From NCBI RefSeq assembly GCF_019059575.1, contig NW_024881985.1, forward strand, positions 124,001-188,000: DNA of 64,000 bases, given 5' to 3'. This stretch comes from Amphibalanus amphitrite. Taxonomy: Eukaryota; Arthropoda; Thecostraca; Balanomorpha; Balanidae. The translations under genes and the position numbers were made by a program. This document shows positions 36,246 through 49,405 of this stretch, piece after piece (position 1 is the first letter of the stretch; each line of letters starts with the position of its first letter). The notes below the pieces were generated by a model, which ran no database searches, was not told where the DNA came from, and saw nothing but the letters and a program-made list of their open reading frames with translations.

Positions 36246-37079
36246 CTCCCTAGCAATGGAGGCGTTCAATGTAAATCCAGTGTTGTAAATGGCACCGTGG
36301 AAGATATAACGTGTGGGAGGCATAAAAATGGCATGATGCTGAGAATACAGAGCTGCCAAATTAAAGTGGGTGGTTAGAAGTAATTCATTACCGCGATAAA
36401 GCACGTGATTACTATAAACCCAATAAACCCAATACAATAAACCCGAACCTGAACACATTTGATCTGACATCTTGACCAAATCCGAAGCATCTCTGCTAAT
36501 GGATTGTGTCAATCGCAACAATTAAATCTTATATTAATACAAAACATAATAATGCGCTAATAATAGCAGCCGTGATACGACAAATGCAGGCACTATAGCA
36601 TGAGCACAATTGATTGCATGATGGCTGATTAGTGACCAGTTCAATATTTTAAAAAGAACTGCGTCGTCAGTAAGTGACAACATGATAGATCTGCAATGCA
36701 TCATGCAGCCCAGCCCAGACGACCACGTCCGCTTCCTCTCTACCGTGACTGTCACCCCTCTACCTCTCCCTCTCTGTATTCTCCCTCCCTCTGCACCTCT
36801 GGACGCGCTGCGAATCCCTCCCGCCTCTTGCCACCCACGGAGGAAGGAAGACAGCAACCAATCGTCAATGGCAGACACGTAAATACGAGACCATATCTGA
36901 GGGGCCAGCGACGCGCACCCTTTGAAGGCAGGCCGTAAACAGCCTGGCTGGCCGGCGTGGTCAGCATGTCTGAACAGGCACGGAGACAGGACTGGACGGA
37001 CGGGGAGGGGGAGGGGACGGAGCATTGGTGGACGTCCACCATCGTCCGTATACTCGAGCACGGACGATGGTAAGCGAAG

Positions 37080-37134
37080 GACGGTGGACAGTGGACGGTG
37101 GACGGTGGATGGTGGACTGTGGAGTGTGGATGGG
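37080..37134. repeat. Short GTGGAC-type tandem repeat
   Basis: About eight degenerate copies of a 7-bp unit (cggtgga) occur head to tail. Confidence 0.75.
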
Positions 37135-37784
37135 ACGACATACAACAGATAGACCTGAGGATACCAGGCGCTGGGCAGCGCTGGGCAGTGGGAGACGTAT
37201 GTGTTTTTGATGCCGAACTGTATGTACACATCGCAGTGAAATTGCCAGGTTTTCATTGCGCCATTTAGATAGAATTTTTTTTTTTATCACTTGAGTCGTT
37301 GCAGTCGTAAGTCTGCTCAGAATCACCCAAAACACGTGTGCGGATATGCCCTGACATGTTTTACAACTTCCGTGATCGAGTTGAGATAGCTGATTCTACT
37401 CGTACTCACATAACATGGGGAATCTGGTGAGGTCCTGCTTTCTCGAAATACGTATGCAATATGCATTTTTATTCCCGCAGATGCAAGACCTTATAGCGAA
37501 GGCCAGTGAGTACGTGGTTATGGTACGAAAAGGCCATCACCGCAATATTTCATAATAAGCTCAGTCAGCATATCACATCAGGTTAAACAGGAAGAATGTG
37601 CAGCTCGTCCTAACGTAATTCCATGAGCAATTCTACACATACCAAATCGTTGTCGATTTTTGACTGACGATGCTTGACAGATTTGTGTTCTACACGATGC
37701 AAACATCCCTTATAATCGTACAGAATATGGCAATTAGATTTTCCTTAAAAAAAATAGGTAAAAGTAAAAGCACAATATTTATAT

Positions 37785-38046
37785 TAGTGATGTCAATTAC
37801 GGAAAATCGGAATACCGATACCAAACCAAATACCAACCAAAACCGTGGAGAAATACCGAAACCAAACCAACTTGGGAACATGAGGAAAATACCAACCTCT
37901 TACCGATTTCTTAGCCTCTTAAACATTAGCGACGGTTCATGATACCAACAAAATACCAAACACATTAGGATTGAAATACCAAATACCGAGTTGGTATCGG
38001 TTTGGTATCGGTATACCAAAGAGTTGGTATCCGATTGACATCTCTA
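37785..38046. mobile_element. Small hAT MITE, 262 bp
   Basis: It starts TAGTGATGTCAAT and ends ATTGACATCTCTA, an inverted pair typical of hAT. It is flanked by a perfect 8-bp duplication ATTTATAT (37777-37784 and 38047-38054). The subterminal regions carry many copies of accaaatacc and ggtatcggt. There is no coding capacity. Confidence 0.93.
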
Positions 38047-41000
38047 ATTTATATCGGTCAGTCGGTCAGTGGTCAGTAGGTAATTGGTCACTGGGTGACG
38101 AGTCAGGGGGCTGGCATGCAGTCAGGCGAGTGGGTTAGCAAGTAATCAAAGAGGTAAGTCACCGGTCGACCCCTGTGCCACAATGCACCCGTATATTATG
38201 CAGAGGAGGCCGTCGCTCGGTCATGGTCAGCCTGGGAGCCGGCGGGAGTCTTCTCCCACGAGGCTAAGTGGCCCTGTCGCCCGTGGGTACCTTGATTATT
38301 TGCTGGGTCAGAGGCCGGTATTGCTTCATTATGTACCGACTTGATTTGACAACAAAGCATTAGGACCATAAGTATGCCACTAAATGGTTTTGCAGTACGG
38401 TATATCATCGTAAAAAAATGGCATGCAGTGAAAAAGTAACATCATGATTATATCGATCGTTGATAGTTGATACAATGCCAACTTTTTGCCCAGACGCAAC
38501 GTTACATAGAAGCCTAGCCACACTGAAAACCTCTCCACATCTGTCTGTTCGGTCCCATTATCCTCCCTACCAGCCCCTCCCATCCTGTCAGCACTTGAGC
38601 CACCCATCGTCCTCGTCCACAGCTGCTGTGCCGGTCCCCAATGGAGCACAAAAGCAAAAGAGCACGGGAGGGTCCCTTCGACTACCGACCCCCACCCCCA
38701 AACAACACACATGCCCTATCGACGATGGCGTGCATTGTCATTGCCGGCGCGGGTAAGGGAGAACAGGGGAGGACAGGGGACAGGGGGAGGGCGGGACAGA
38801 AGCAGGTGTCCCCTAAATCACGACCACAATCAGCGATAAATGGTGCTTAATTTGTGGTCAGAGGGGAGGGCCGACAAGCCGGACGTAACGGCCATTCATG
38901 GCATGGGCCGTAATTGCTCAAACGTTAGGCGGGAGTGGCTATGATTTGGCGTGGTGCCGACAAAGTAAAACGTCGTTTTCCGAGCGTGTAATAAGTCATG
39001 TTTGTTTGGACAACAACCCAATCCCAGCAGGCAACTATGAAACTGCCGTTGGTGCATAGAATGATGAAGCGAATACGTCGGTCGGTACTTTTTTGTTACC
39101 TGTACAATCCGCTGAAAATGCAGCCACAGCTTCATCTCAACCACCTGTTTACACTTCACTGGCACACCGTGCTCTTTCCTAAACTCAGCAGCGCATAACG
39201 GACCATAACTCTGCGGAATTCGTCTGGCACCTGTCATCAGTTCCCGGCAGGTTGAAAAATCACCCCATGACCTCCAATAAGGCCCTGCCTTATCCCGCCA
39301 CCACCTGTCGGGCTACGCGGCGCATTCTACCTCCCAGCACGGGTCAGAGAAGGGTCAACCGGTGCTGCCGCCGTCCCATCTCCCAGCCGCTAGAGATACC
39401 ACAAATAGGCGCCTTCAGGCAGCGGCCAAATACCGCTAGACGAGGTAATTTCTCCGCGCATCATCAGCATAACTGCATCTCATTTCGGCCGAAAACTAGA
39501 GGAGCTTTGTGGGGCGGTCGGAGAGTCGATGGAGAGCCAAACTCGGCAAAATTACGCGGGATAAATAGGGTGGTTTCTTCTATGTTCAAATGAATTCATC
39601 TCGTTGACAGGACCGGAAATAATTTCAACAGCAATATTCCGCAACCTCAACCAACCCGGTAAACACCTTGGAATCTGGGGTTTGGTATAGTGCTTGGGTC
39701 GTTCCCAGGCATTGATCCAGCCTGTCACAGTTGCTGAGTTATCCACTGAAGGCATATCAAGATGACTACCGCTTCACTTCAGGCAGCTACAGATCTACAG
39801 ATCTACAGATGAGAGTGCGCTGACATTGACGTCGAAGAAGCGGCCTAGCTCTCCGCTTCAGGCTTCAGCCGTCGCTCAAAACGGCTTGAGCTGAGAGTTC
39901 ACTCCGCGGAAGAGCAGACTCATCCTGGCGCATTAGTGAGCCGGATTTATATATCACGAACGGTATATAGCGTCACGCCACCTTTCGGGCCAATGTGGAA
40001 CGCTAATGGGAGTTACAACGCTGTCTGCCCGCCTGGGATCCGGCACTCTAATGGAGGCTCTCTGAGCTGCCTGAAACGAGATAAATGTACGCGATTCTCT
40101 GTGAGATGTTGCTTACGAAGACTGTTGGTCTATGCCCAGTGTCCAGTGAGTTTTGATTTCTTTTTTTTTTCGCATTTCATCGCTTGTTTGTTCATGCATG
40201 ACGACGGAAACTGCCAGGTCATAAATGGTACAGCATCAGACAAGGCTAGCACGTTTTATTGCTGTTCATGAGCTCCAGTGGTATCATCAATGCGCTTTTT
40301 ATGGCAGTGACGACGGCAGTCACTATCCGACCATGGAGAAAAACACGGGCCCGCTGCCACACTCCCTGTCATTTCAACCAGACTAGTATGATTCAATCAG
40401 CATGTTCCGGCCGGTTATTACAGTAATCTACCCCGGGCACTGATAAGTAATCGGGTGCATTTCGACACACAACACCGCGTTTGCATTGTCATCAGCTCAC
40501 CACAGATCATTCCGCAACACGCCATTCAAACGGGAAGCTTCTGCTGAACATTGCAATTATGAGTCATACGGCATAATTGGAACATGGCACAAGAGCAATG
40601 AGCTACGTCTTGTTGCAGTCATCTGTTTGTTTTGAACGAACAGCAGGTACTCGCAAAGGTGATGAGTGCATCAACATACGAAAAAATCAAACCACAGAAT
40701 GGTCGGTAAATCAAGAAAATGACATTTTCACAGACAGTTACAAACAAAGCGGAAGAGAGATATCAATCTTCATGTGACATTATACCCATTGAATAAGAGT
40801 ACGCCAATTTCCACTTGATTTAGTAAAGGAACAACAGTTACGTAATTCAAATGATACGCATTTATATGGAGCACTCAGCGCATGATAACGTCAATTCATT
40901 CAGTCGGGTCATAAGTTCACCAAGTCATACACGCTTGGTATATCTAACTGAACAAAACAATTGCACGCCGCTATGACATTGCAGTACCACGAAGGTTTCC

Positions 41001-44000
41001 AGGTCACACATTCAGCTATGAAATGGTTTTATGGTTAACAAGTGACCTGAGCACACGATTCCGTTAAAACAATACTGTGACGCAGGCTAGATTTGGGACA
41101 GGGTGGACAGACAAACGGGATCTTCTATATACCCGGTAATTACCCAATCCAGATTTACCTTTTGTCCTATACTCTGTTTCCATGTATGAACACGGTGATT
41201 ATTGCGTGTCCTCATGACAATAACTCACCTCCCAATATGAGCGTACCCCGATAAAGTCAACGCAGCCGCTCGGCAGACCGCCGCCAGCACAATGGACCAC
41301 TAACACTGAGGTCACCGAGACTGACACCAATTGACATTGGACTGCTGCCGCCGAGCACAGTCCGTCGGCTTCCTTTTACTGCATTATCCTCCCAATCCCG
41401 TCAATTGAACCAGAAGAGGAGGCGTTAATCACGGCGGGCGGAGGACAGAGACGCCCGGGGGTGTTTGAAGTGACAGCAAAAAATCAGTGAGGACTGATTC
41501 TAGGACCGCGGGCGGTGCGCTTTGGTCATAAACAGTGGACGCGTGCATTGTGTCGCGCCGTAACTGCTGAAGGCTGCAGCCTGCAGTGTTGCAGCGGTAC
41601 TCGACGGACAATGGCTTTGATGTTTGCACGTCATTCAGTGCAATTGTCATAAGAGTTAGTCAACGGGCATTCTCACAAACGTGAACATAATATTAGTCCA
41701 AATGTTTGTTATGCATTTCTCTCAGCAGTGCGGATAGGGATGAATCTTCGTTCATACTCCAGTATTGTTTCTCTTCTGATATTATTCAGCGTTCTACCGT
41801 CTGGCAGGGTGATCCTCTGTGCCACACGCATTAGCATGCGTTATGCACGCTTGCACCGCGAAAATATCGATACTGTCTGGCCAGCACCGCAGCCTCGACA
41901 AACGGAAGACGTGTTTACTTGCCGACCCTCCGTTCAACAAAGCAAGGAACAAATCACAAGCATGCTTCTCCTTCGGCAGCAAATCATCCACATTGCATCG
42001 TCTTGCGGCTCGAAACGCACGCAAGGCGATCCGACTCGGTGTCTGCCTACGAGCTGCTGTGAGCTGAGAGATACGAGCTGCGTGATTCGAGTTAGAAACA
42101 ACAGCACCAAACGCACAGGAACGCACGACGGCGCACGGACAGCGCACGGCAGCGCACGGCAGTGCGTGCGAGGCGAAGATCTCCGGCGAGATAAATCAGC
42201 CTGCTGACGGCACAATTCGGCTCGGCAGCTGCAGAGGGCGGCCAGCTCGAGAGCGTAAACATCACGAAGGCACGGTTCACGGCGGGCCGGGGAAGAGGCA
42301 GTAATGACACAGGCCGTGCCGCCACAAAACTGGCGCGGTGGGTGCAGACATGGCGCATTGAGGCGAGCGCAGTGGGGAGTAAGTAACTGTGGTCGATGGA
42401 TGTGATTCGTATTTTTTTTTTAGTTTTAAATTTACATCTTGTGTGCATCACGAAAAAGAAAATAGATTTGCCTGCGCTGATACCACAAGTAATTTGTTGA
42501 CTGACTATTCAATTATATCTCTCTCATTTCAGTACCACCTGCCATATGAAAAAAAATGCATTCCTGTGCGCACTTTACGCTGATAAAACCGCGCACAATC
42601 GGTCATTTAGCAGCGCCCTTTGTCTGTTGTGTGGCAACACCTGCCCAGTTCTGCCCACCATTCACTCGTCACAGCCGAGGTAATCACATTGCAAAGCAGC
42701 TGCACGGTGCTAATTCACGAACAAAACAAAAAGCCTGTCGCCGACCACAGAGATGCCGCGCCTTATCTCAACACATCAGCACTCGTCATCCTATCGCCGA
42801 CAGACGTCATCCTATCAGCCGGTGACGGCGTCATCCCGCTCCTCAAACCGGCGTCATCCGGCCGCTGACGCCGGAGCCAGGTGACCCCGGCAGCTGCCGC
42901 GTCCGCGTGCCACCGACCACCTGCAACTGCTTGCAACACGGCCAAATTGCAGCCCGCCCGCTGCCTGTGTCCACAAGGGAAGTGACACCAACCACCAGAT
43001 AATTGATCATGATCCGGCAGATAATTGATCGTGATCCGCCTCCCGGCCAGGAAGCTAATGAGCGTCGAGCAACATGCTATAATTTATTCGGCAGAAAGTT
43101 CCGGTAAGCGGCGCTGCTGCGATGGGGAGCCGGCTTATTATGCTAACGAGCTTTGACTGTCGGGGTCACGCACACAAAACATAATGACAGACGGTCACAT
43201 GGCCTGCAATGCAAATTGCAACCGCTGTGGAAAGACGTTGCACGTGTTGTCTTGTGACAACTACCCTTGGAAGAACACGAAACGAATAGCTCGAGGAAAT
43301 ATGTTATAAGTTGGAATTAAGCGAAACAAATGATAAATAAATCATGTATCGAGGAAAATAAGTCAAAGACGCAAATGTGCAATGCGCAAGATCACTGAAT
43401 GTTTCCACATGACACATCTGCAGTTATTTTGTGGTAGGCGAGCTCACTCCTTATCTCAATACGACATTTGTAAACCCCGCATCGATTTGGCTTATCCATC
43501 CTGAGCCAAGGATCTTAGGAAGCCATCAAGCTCGTAAACATCACTAATCCTTCCCAACACAACAGTTATCCCTTATATGAAGTTATCGAAGACGCCATTT
43601 TATGCTTATTCACCTTTCAGAAGCCTCTAAATGATGGTGGCGCTTCCAGCCGCCACCCCATCGGCACGCCCTGAGGTCCTCTGACCGATTACTTGGCCCT
43701 CTGAGTCAGCCCAAAGGGACGCCGCCACCGCTTCAGAGAAAAAAGGCCGACCGAAGGTTAAACGTCGGCCAGTTAATGGGACGTGGCCGGTCTTCCTCAG
43801 AAGCTGCCGACGGGTAGCAGGGGCGGCCCGCACTCTGATTCGGTCCCATGGTGCCACACAGAGAGGGCGGGTCCTTCAGAGGTCGGACAGGGGATGGGGC
43901 GGTAGATGGAGTCGTAAATCGACACAAACTGAGGGGCCATACTACAGAACCTTGGCCAAAACCTGACTCACGAACAATTAACTCAGTGCTGCTCCGAGCG

Positions 44001-46144
44001 ATGGCCGCGGCCAATGTAGCTTGGAATGTGTGAATCAACCGCCGCTTTGTGGTAAACATGGTAATTATGTAGGGTGAACAGAGTACGCATGTGTAAGTAT
44101 GGAGTTTTTACTACACTCATCACGATCAGAAGTTGTTAACTGGCCGCAAAGTTTGCCAGTGAAGAGCTTACCTAGTGATACCTTCTGCTTACTTCTTCTG
44201 CTTCTGCTTAACTGCTAAGCCTTCTGCTTAACCTTCTGCTAAATGGCATGCCAAAAAGACAAGAGCGGTGCAATGAAACTACATTATGATCACCGTTCAA
44301 ATCGCGGAGAGCACATCCAATCAACAGGCTTTCATGTTTATATGGTTGAATAATGAACATTTCGGCACTCGGCATTTGAAACAGAATATTGTCGTCCAAA
44401 CAGCAAAATAATGAGTGATATCTATAAGTGCATTAATGCCTTAGTTGCAAGATGCAAGATACATTAGCCATTGCACAATATATAGCTAGCTGTTCATTAT
44501 CTATCAGGCTCTCGACAGAAGTACATTATCCATTTCATCAATTAGGTACATTACCCATGTCTCAATTTAAATCATACGTATTATCTTCGCTGGACATCTT
44601 TCTGCAAGCAACATAAACAGCTGCAAATATTGCACGACTAACATCGACAGGCACACGCCTCTGGTATCAGCGAATTTATCAACATCTGCTCATCGTGTAG
44701 ACCATAATCATATTTCTTACATGCAATTTGGAGAACCACATTGCGCCATTTGCCCGTCTGGAGAAGGGAGTTATCCTGGTTCCCCACCTGCTTTCCTTGG
44801 GATGTCGGGGAGGGGGGGGAGGAGGTCGTCAGCTGACTGCTTAGCAGCTGAGCGTCACACCTGCCTCGCCTGAGGCGGTTTTGGTCCGACAGATACGCTC
44901 GGAACTGCTCGGGTCACGTGACCATACAACCAGTCAACGGTCAATTCATGCAAAGGCCCAGACTCTCATTAAGGTAGTCCGTGAACACAGTTCATTAAGG
45001 CAGTAAACCTCAAATGAAGTGACAGGTTATCGGTTATGAACCCTCTGCTTGATATATTGGCGATACCTATGTGTAATAAAAAACACTCGACGAAACATAT
45101 TTGAGGAATACCAATGCCAGCTCCGTATCGTGGACCTGCACCAAACCTAGCCACCAGGGATCGTTTTTTACCAACCTACCAGAATCCAGCACGATATTTT
45201 CGTCAGCTTCTATCTATTGGACAAGCTTTGCAGCAGATGCTTCCAGCATCGTTTCTCCCTCAGCAAATTCCTATCGTCTCACATATTTCTGTCCAGGCAA
45301 AGCAGCGGGATGCGACGACCGGCGCGGTGCCGACAATGCGGCAAAAACGGCGCATTAGCGGCCGCGTGGCGCACGTTCCGGCGCGTCTGCTGGCGCGGCA
45401 GGTTCCGTGTCTCGTTTCAATGGGTGCCGCCCCACCCTGTGTCTTGTCATGTGGTCGTGCGGGTCCCTTGACATCAGTAGGGGTCTGCTGGTTGCTTGGG
45501 TCAGGCAGGCGCCAGTTCAGAGACATAAGGAAATCACAGGATAAATGTTTGGTCATGTGATCGAATTGTTATCGTGTACCGATTGATGTGAGTTATTTTA
45601 TTATCGAAATTTTTGCCTGGCCGTATTTGACGTCAAAACAACTGACGCGCTATTCCCATAGTGGACTATGGACTTACGGAGTGAGGTTTTATGTAACTAT
45701 CCGTCATGCTTTAGCTCCGTTTTATTTTGTCACCGATTTCGCCTGCTTATATGAATGTCGGAATACGACCGATATAGTGGAAATGCAACTTCCATCGACC
45801 ATCACGCCATGATTTCAAAAACACGAGCTTTGCACGTTTTCCAGCGGCAGCGCCGTTTACATTCCACCCCTTCACGCGGCGTTCCGCCCGTCACCTTTGG
45901 AGCGTATGACCACCCAAACTAACACTCACAAACAGCGCTGTAGCACATACCGCGCGGCCGTGGATGTTCGCCGAATGTGTCATTTATGCCGGCGCTGCAG
46001 CCACCCGTGCAGATGCGATACTTGACCCCGGCGGAGGCACGGCCACGCGCCGGGTATCAGTGGAGCCGACTGACCTTTACCGGCATATGACCAGCGACCA
46101 CGAGCGCGACCGCCTCGACGAGATGCAGGGGCAAGCTACATCTT
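38047..46144. other. Long stretch without recognised genes
   Basis: I find no exon or element I can support. Minor structure includes a GGTCACGTGACC palindrome near 44914, cttctgctta repeats at 44180-44242, gtcatcc repeats at 42780-42870 and gcgcacggca repeats at 42120-42170. A G9-10 run lies near 44812. Confidence 0.4.
44180..44242. repeat. cttctgctta tandem repeat
   Basis: About five imperfect copies of cttctgctta occur in 60 bp. Confidence 0.75.
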
Positions 46145-46303
46145 TTTCCCTTCAGTTTGAAAAGGTTGGAATCCAATTTGAAAATATGCATTTCAATTTG
46201 AAAAAGATGTCATTCAATTTGAAATGAATCACATCTTTTCTTCAAATTTAAGTGCATCTTTTTCAGATTGAGCTTCAATTTTTTTTTTCAAACTGAAGGA
46301 ATA
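46145..46303. repeat. Fold-back element, about 160 bp
   Basis: cccttcagtttgaaaa at the left recurs inverted as ttttcaaactgaagg at the right. The interior has further inverted copies of caatttgaaa and aagatgt. It resembles a small fold-back MITE. I could not identify a target duplication. Confidence 0.6.
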
Positions 46304-49147
46304 CAGGTGAAAAGCGAAAACCCTCAGACTGTTCAGTTGGTTCTCGATCCTACAGTCCGCTAGAACCATGAACGAGTCTTCAGTTCCACCGGCACACAGT
46401 CTTCGCTTGACTAATTATAGTCACCATTCCGCCGGCCGTCATCAGTCTGTTGCCCAGTTCTCAGATTATAATCGGAAGGCAGCTCCAATCATTCAGCCGC
46501 TTTTCATTCCACCAGTCAGTCTTCAGTCCACATGCCGGTCCTCATCAGATCGCCTCTGGTCCTCATTTCGCCGACCGGTCCTCATTTCGCCGGCCAGTCG
46601 GTCCGCAGCGCGTGTTTGAAACACCGACTCCGCCTGTCCCCACCAGCCGTCAGGAGGGCAATTTGTCTTCCTGCTGATCAGCGGCCTCTCGACGCGGCGG
46701 CGCGGCGCGGCTGTCCGCCCGAGAGAGCAGGGAGGAAGATCAGTCGGAGCCGCCACCTCCCATCCTCTTCCTCTGTCCGACCGCCCCGGCGCTAGGGATT
46801 GGAAGGAAGCCACAAGTGGTAGCGCTCTCCCTCCTCTCTCCCCACACACAGGGGGTGTCGTGTGCCGGTCGCTGACACTGTGACACCTGTTCCCCGGGGT
46901 ACGGCGACATCACAGTTGATGGATTGGAAAGCGTCGGATCGCGACGCCTATGTGGGTGCTCAATTATCCCCGTGGGCCCGACACTGGCCGTGCCAAACCC
47001 CTGCCGGACCACGTGTCGGATTTCATAACAGATTTCGTTGGTGTGGACAGGGGCTGGACCACACGCACGGGTGGACGACAGATATCAGTCCCTGGGGAAG
47101 GGGGAGGAACCCACGTGCAGATAACGTCGGTTTGACACAAAGGACCACAGTGGGGAGAGAATAGTGCAGCGGAAAGCGAGAACCGAAAAGAACAAGACTT
47201 GCTGCGGAAACTTGCATAGGAACTAGTGCATAATCTGGGGCGAGAGTGTTCCGGTAGCGGGAGAAAAGTGCCAACATGGCACAGCGCGACGGGACACAGC
47301 GGGCGCCGCGGCGAGGGGAGGTAACCAGCGGTGGTCGGCGCCGGAGGGAGGTAACCCACCTCGGGGAGCGGGTGGGGAGCGCACAGTGGGCCGAATGGCA
47401 GCGTAGCGGGACTCCGGGTCAGGCTGCCGCGCCAGGGCGCACAAAAACAGCGCGAACGCCACTCGTGCATTAGAGGACCGGCGGCGGGTAGCAGGAAGTG
47501 GGACGGGGCTGGCGGGATCTCCATACAATCCGGGCCGGGCCGGGCCATCCGAAGGTCCCTGCTGAATCTAGCAGGGGTGATAATGGTTCGGTGGCAGAAA
47601 TAGAAGCACAGCTGGTAGTAAAGGCGTGAAAAGGGAAACTGGGTGTTTTTACTTTCAACATTATCTTGCTAGCAGACTTTCACGGTGGCGAATTTATCAA
47701 ATGTATTGTAAATGCTCAGAGAACTATAAAAAAGAGATTTTCGGAATAGCACTCAAACAACATTTCGTTACATTCTAGTGGCTCAGGACTCGTACATACG
47801 TTTTGACTGGGAGTCTAGCTATCAAAATTCAGGCTGACATGTCTGGCAGGATGAGATAGCCCTTTGTTTGACCTCCACATGAGGAAATATGAGACTGCAG
47901 AAGTCATCGCTGGACCACCCAGCTAGGCGGGCCACACAATGACACATCTTCAACACCGTGCAGTGATAAAAGGTGCCTGCAAAACGCCTCTGAACAAATG
48001 AATGGACAGGCGCGACGATATGATCTAGCCATCATTTAATTGATCAAATGTTTTGACACGTACAGTGGATCTAGTAAGGATCTCCAGACGCAACTAGATG
48101 GCGTTGAGCCTTAGTCGAGTCCATGTGATATTCAAGGAGAGGTCACTACCGAGCTGGGCTCGATGGAGAGGTGGGCGGGGGGGGGGGGGGTGGCGAGGTC
48201 ACGGTGCGGGTGACCTGTCAAACAGCCCCGGCGCGGCGGGGCACTGCCGCAGGCAAATGGCGCACTCCAGCGTTGTTCCAAATCGCGGTGGTGGGCCGGG
48301 CGGCCGGTTAGCTTGGCAGTTGGCTGCTTGGAAGGAAAGGATAGTGAGGCATGGGTTTGCTGTGTCCGGCTCATCTACTGTCAACTATGGTGAACCCAAA
48401 GTAATGCAAATGTGGTGTTGGTAATGCAGCTGGCAATGGAACGCTAGCGAATGCTCCGGTTGCCCAGTAGCTATAAGGATTAAGATTATTTATGTCTCCT
48501 GAAATTTTCATTGAATATAATTCAAGCAATAGAAAGATCGTATCGTTCGCCAGTTTTTTTTTTTACCGGCTGGCGTTTCATGCGTAGAGCGCTCTTTGGC
48601 AAATAATTACCACGCAGGTGATTTTTTTTTTGCTGGTAAGATGGGCCTTTAAGGTCAAATCAAGTCGCTAAGAGAAGATGAGGAAAAGTGGACGAATGCC
48701 ACATTTTTGTGCATGAAGTCTGGAGTTTAAAAAAAGCTAAAAGTCATTATAGTGTAAGCTAAAAACAATAAGATCAGTTAATAAAAATATTTGACCCCAA
48801 ATTAGCCTCTGTTTTGTCTGACCATGAGTGAAAGACACCGGTCCAACCGGGCTCAACCCGGCCCAACCTGGTTCGGCTCCCCCTATTTTAATATAAATTT
48901 GGCCCGAACCTTTTCAAAGAAAGGAATCACAAGGACAAAGTCCCCGCTAAGCTGAGCTTGTTGCGTTGACCCTGCTCTCTACCCTCCGATCATGCAATTC
49001 CTGGTCTATGGCAGAATTTAGAATCCAAATTTTAACGTGCGCACATAGCCGCGCACGGCCGGTCCCTTCACTGACTTCGCCTGGCAGCGGCCTGCCACCA
49101 ACCACAACCATACCCGTCAGGAGCCGCTCAAAAACGTCAAGCACACG
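46304..49147. other. Gene-free stretch
   Basis: No gene recognised. Long frames at 46.4-47.6 kb are in GC-rich, proline- and arginine-biased sequence and look spurious. A G13-14 run lies near 48178. Confidence 0.4.
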
Positions 49148-49242
49148 TCACGTTTCGAGCCCGGACTTTTGCAACCGGGACGTGCGCTCTCACCACATGG
49201 CACATGGAGTCCATCGCTCTACCGACCGAGCTACCGGGACGG
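49148..49242 (-). repeat. tRNA-like SINE head
   Basis: On the minus strand an A-box-like TAGCTCGGTCGGTAGAGC (49216-49233) and a B-box-like GGGCTCGAAACG (49151-49162) occur in the right order about 55 bp apart. The anticodon arm does not fold as in a true tRNA, so a tRNA-derived SINE or tRNA fossil is more likely. Confidence 0.45.
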
Positions 49243-49334
49243 ACATTTACCTTAAGGTTTCGCCTCGTGACATTGACAGACTCTTTGACCGAACTTTAGC
49301 CGAAACACTGAGAAAGCTGCCCAGGGCGATAGGT

Positions 49335-49405
49335 GCTCGTAGCGTTGAGGTTGGGTAACCTGTGAGCTGAATGCGATGTCGTGAGTTCGAGCCCCACTCC
49401 CGGGT
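49335..49405 (+). repeat. tRNA-like SINE head, opposite orientation
   Basis: On the plus strand TAGCGTTGAGGTTGG (A-box-like, 49340-49354) is followed about 43 bp later by GAGTTCGAGCCCC (B-box-like, 49383-49395). This spacing fits a pol III promoter. It does not fold as a canonical tRNA. Confidence 0.45.

Larger units (their letters stand above)
35796..37776. other. Upstream flank of the fusion frame, no other gene
   Basis: It holds the CpG-rich block at 36000-36245 and a short GTGGAC/GTGGAT tandem tract at 37080-37134. Frames here show no resemblance to proteins. The motif cagaggtctatgcc at about 35801 also occurs near 54136. Confidence 0.4.

Noticed and set aside
36534-37256. 240-codon minus-strand frame
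   Set aside because: It runs through a GTGGAC minisatellite and low-complexity sequence and resembles no protein.
46368-47661. Overlapping frames up to 194 codons
   Set aside because: Composition is proline/arginine-biased in GC-rich DNA, frames overlap on both strands, and no family or splice signals are recognisable.
49148-49242. Functional tRNA gene
   Set aside because: Box-like motifs are present but the anticodon and acceptor stems do not form a canonical cloverleaf.
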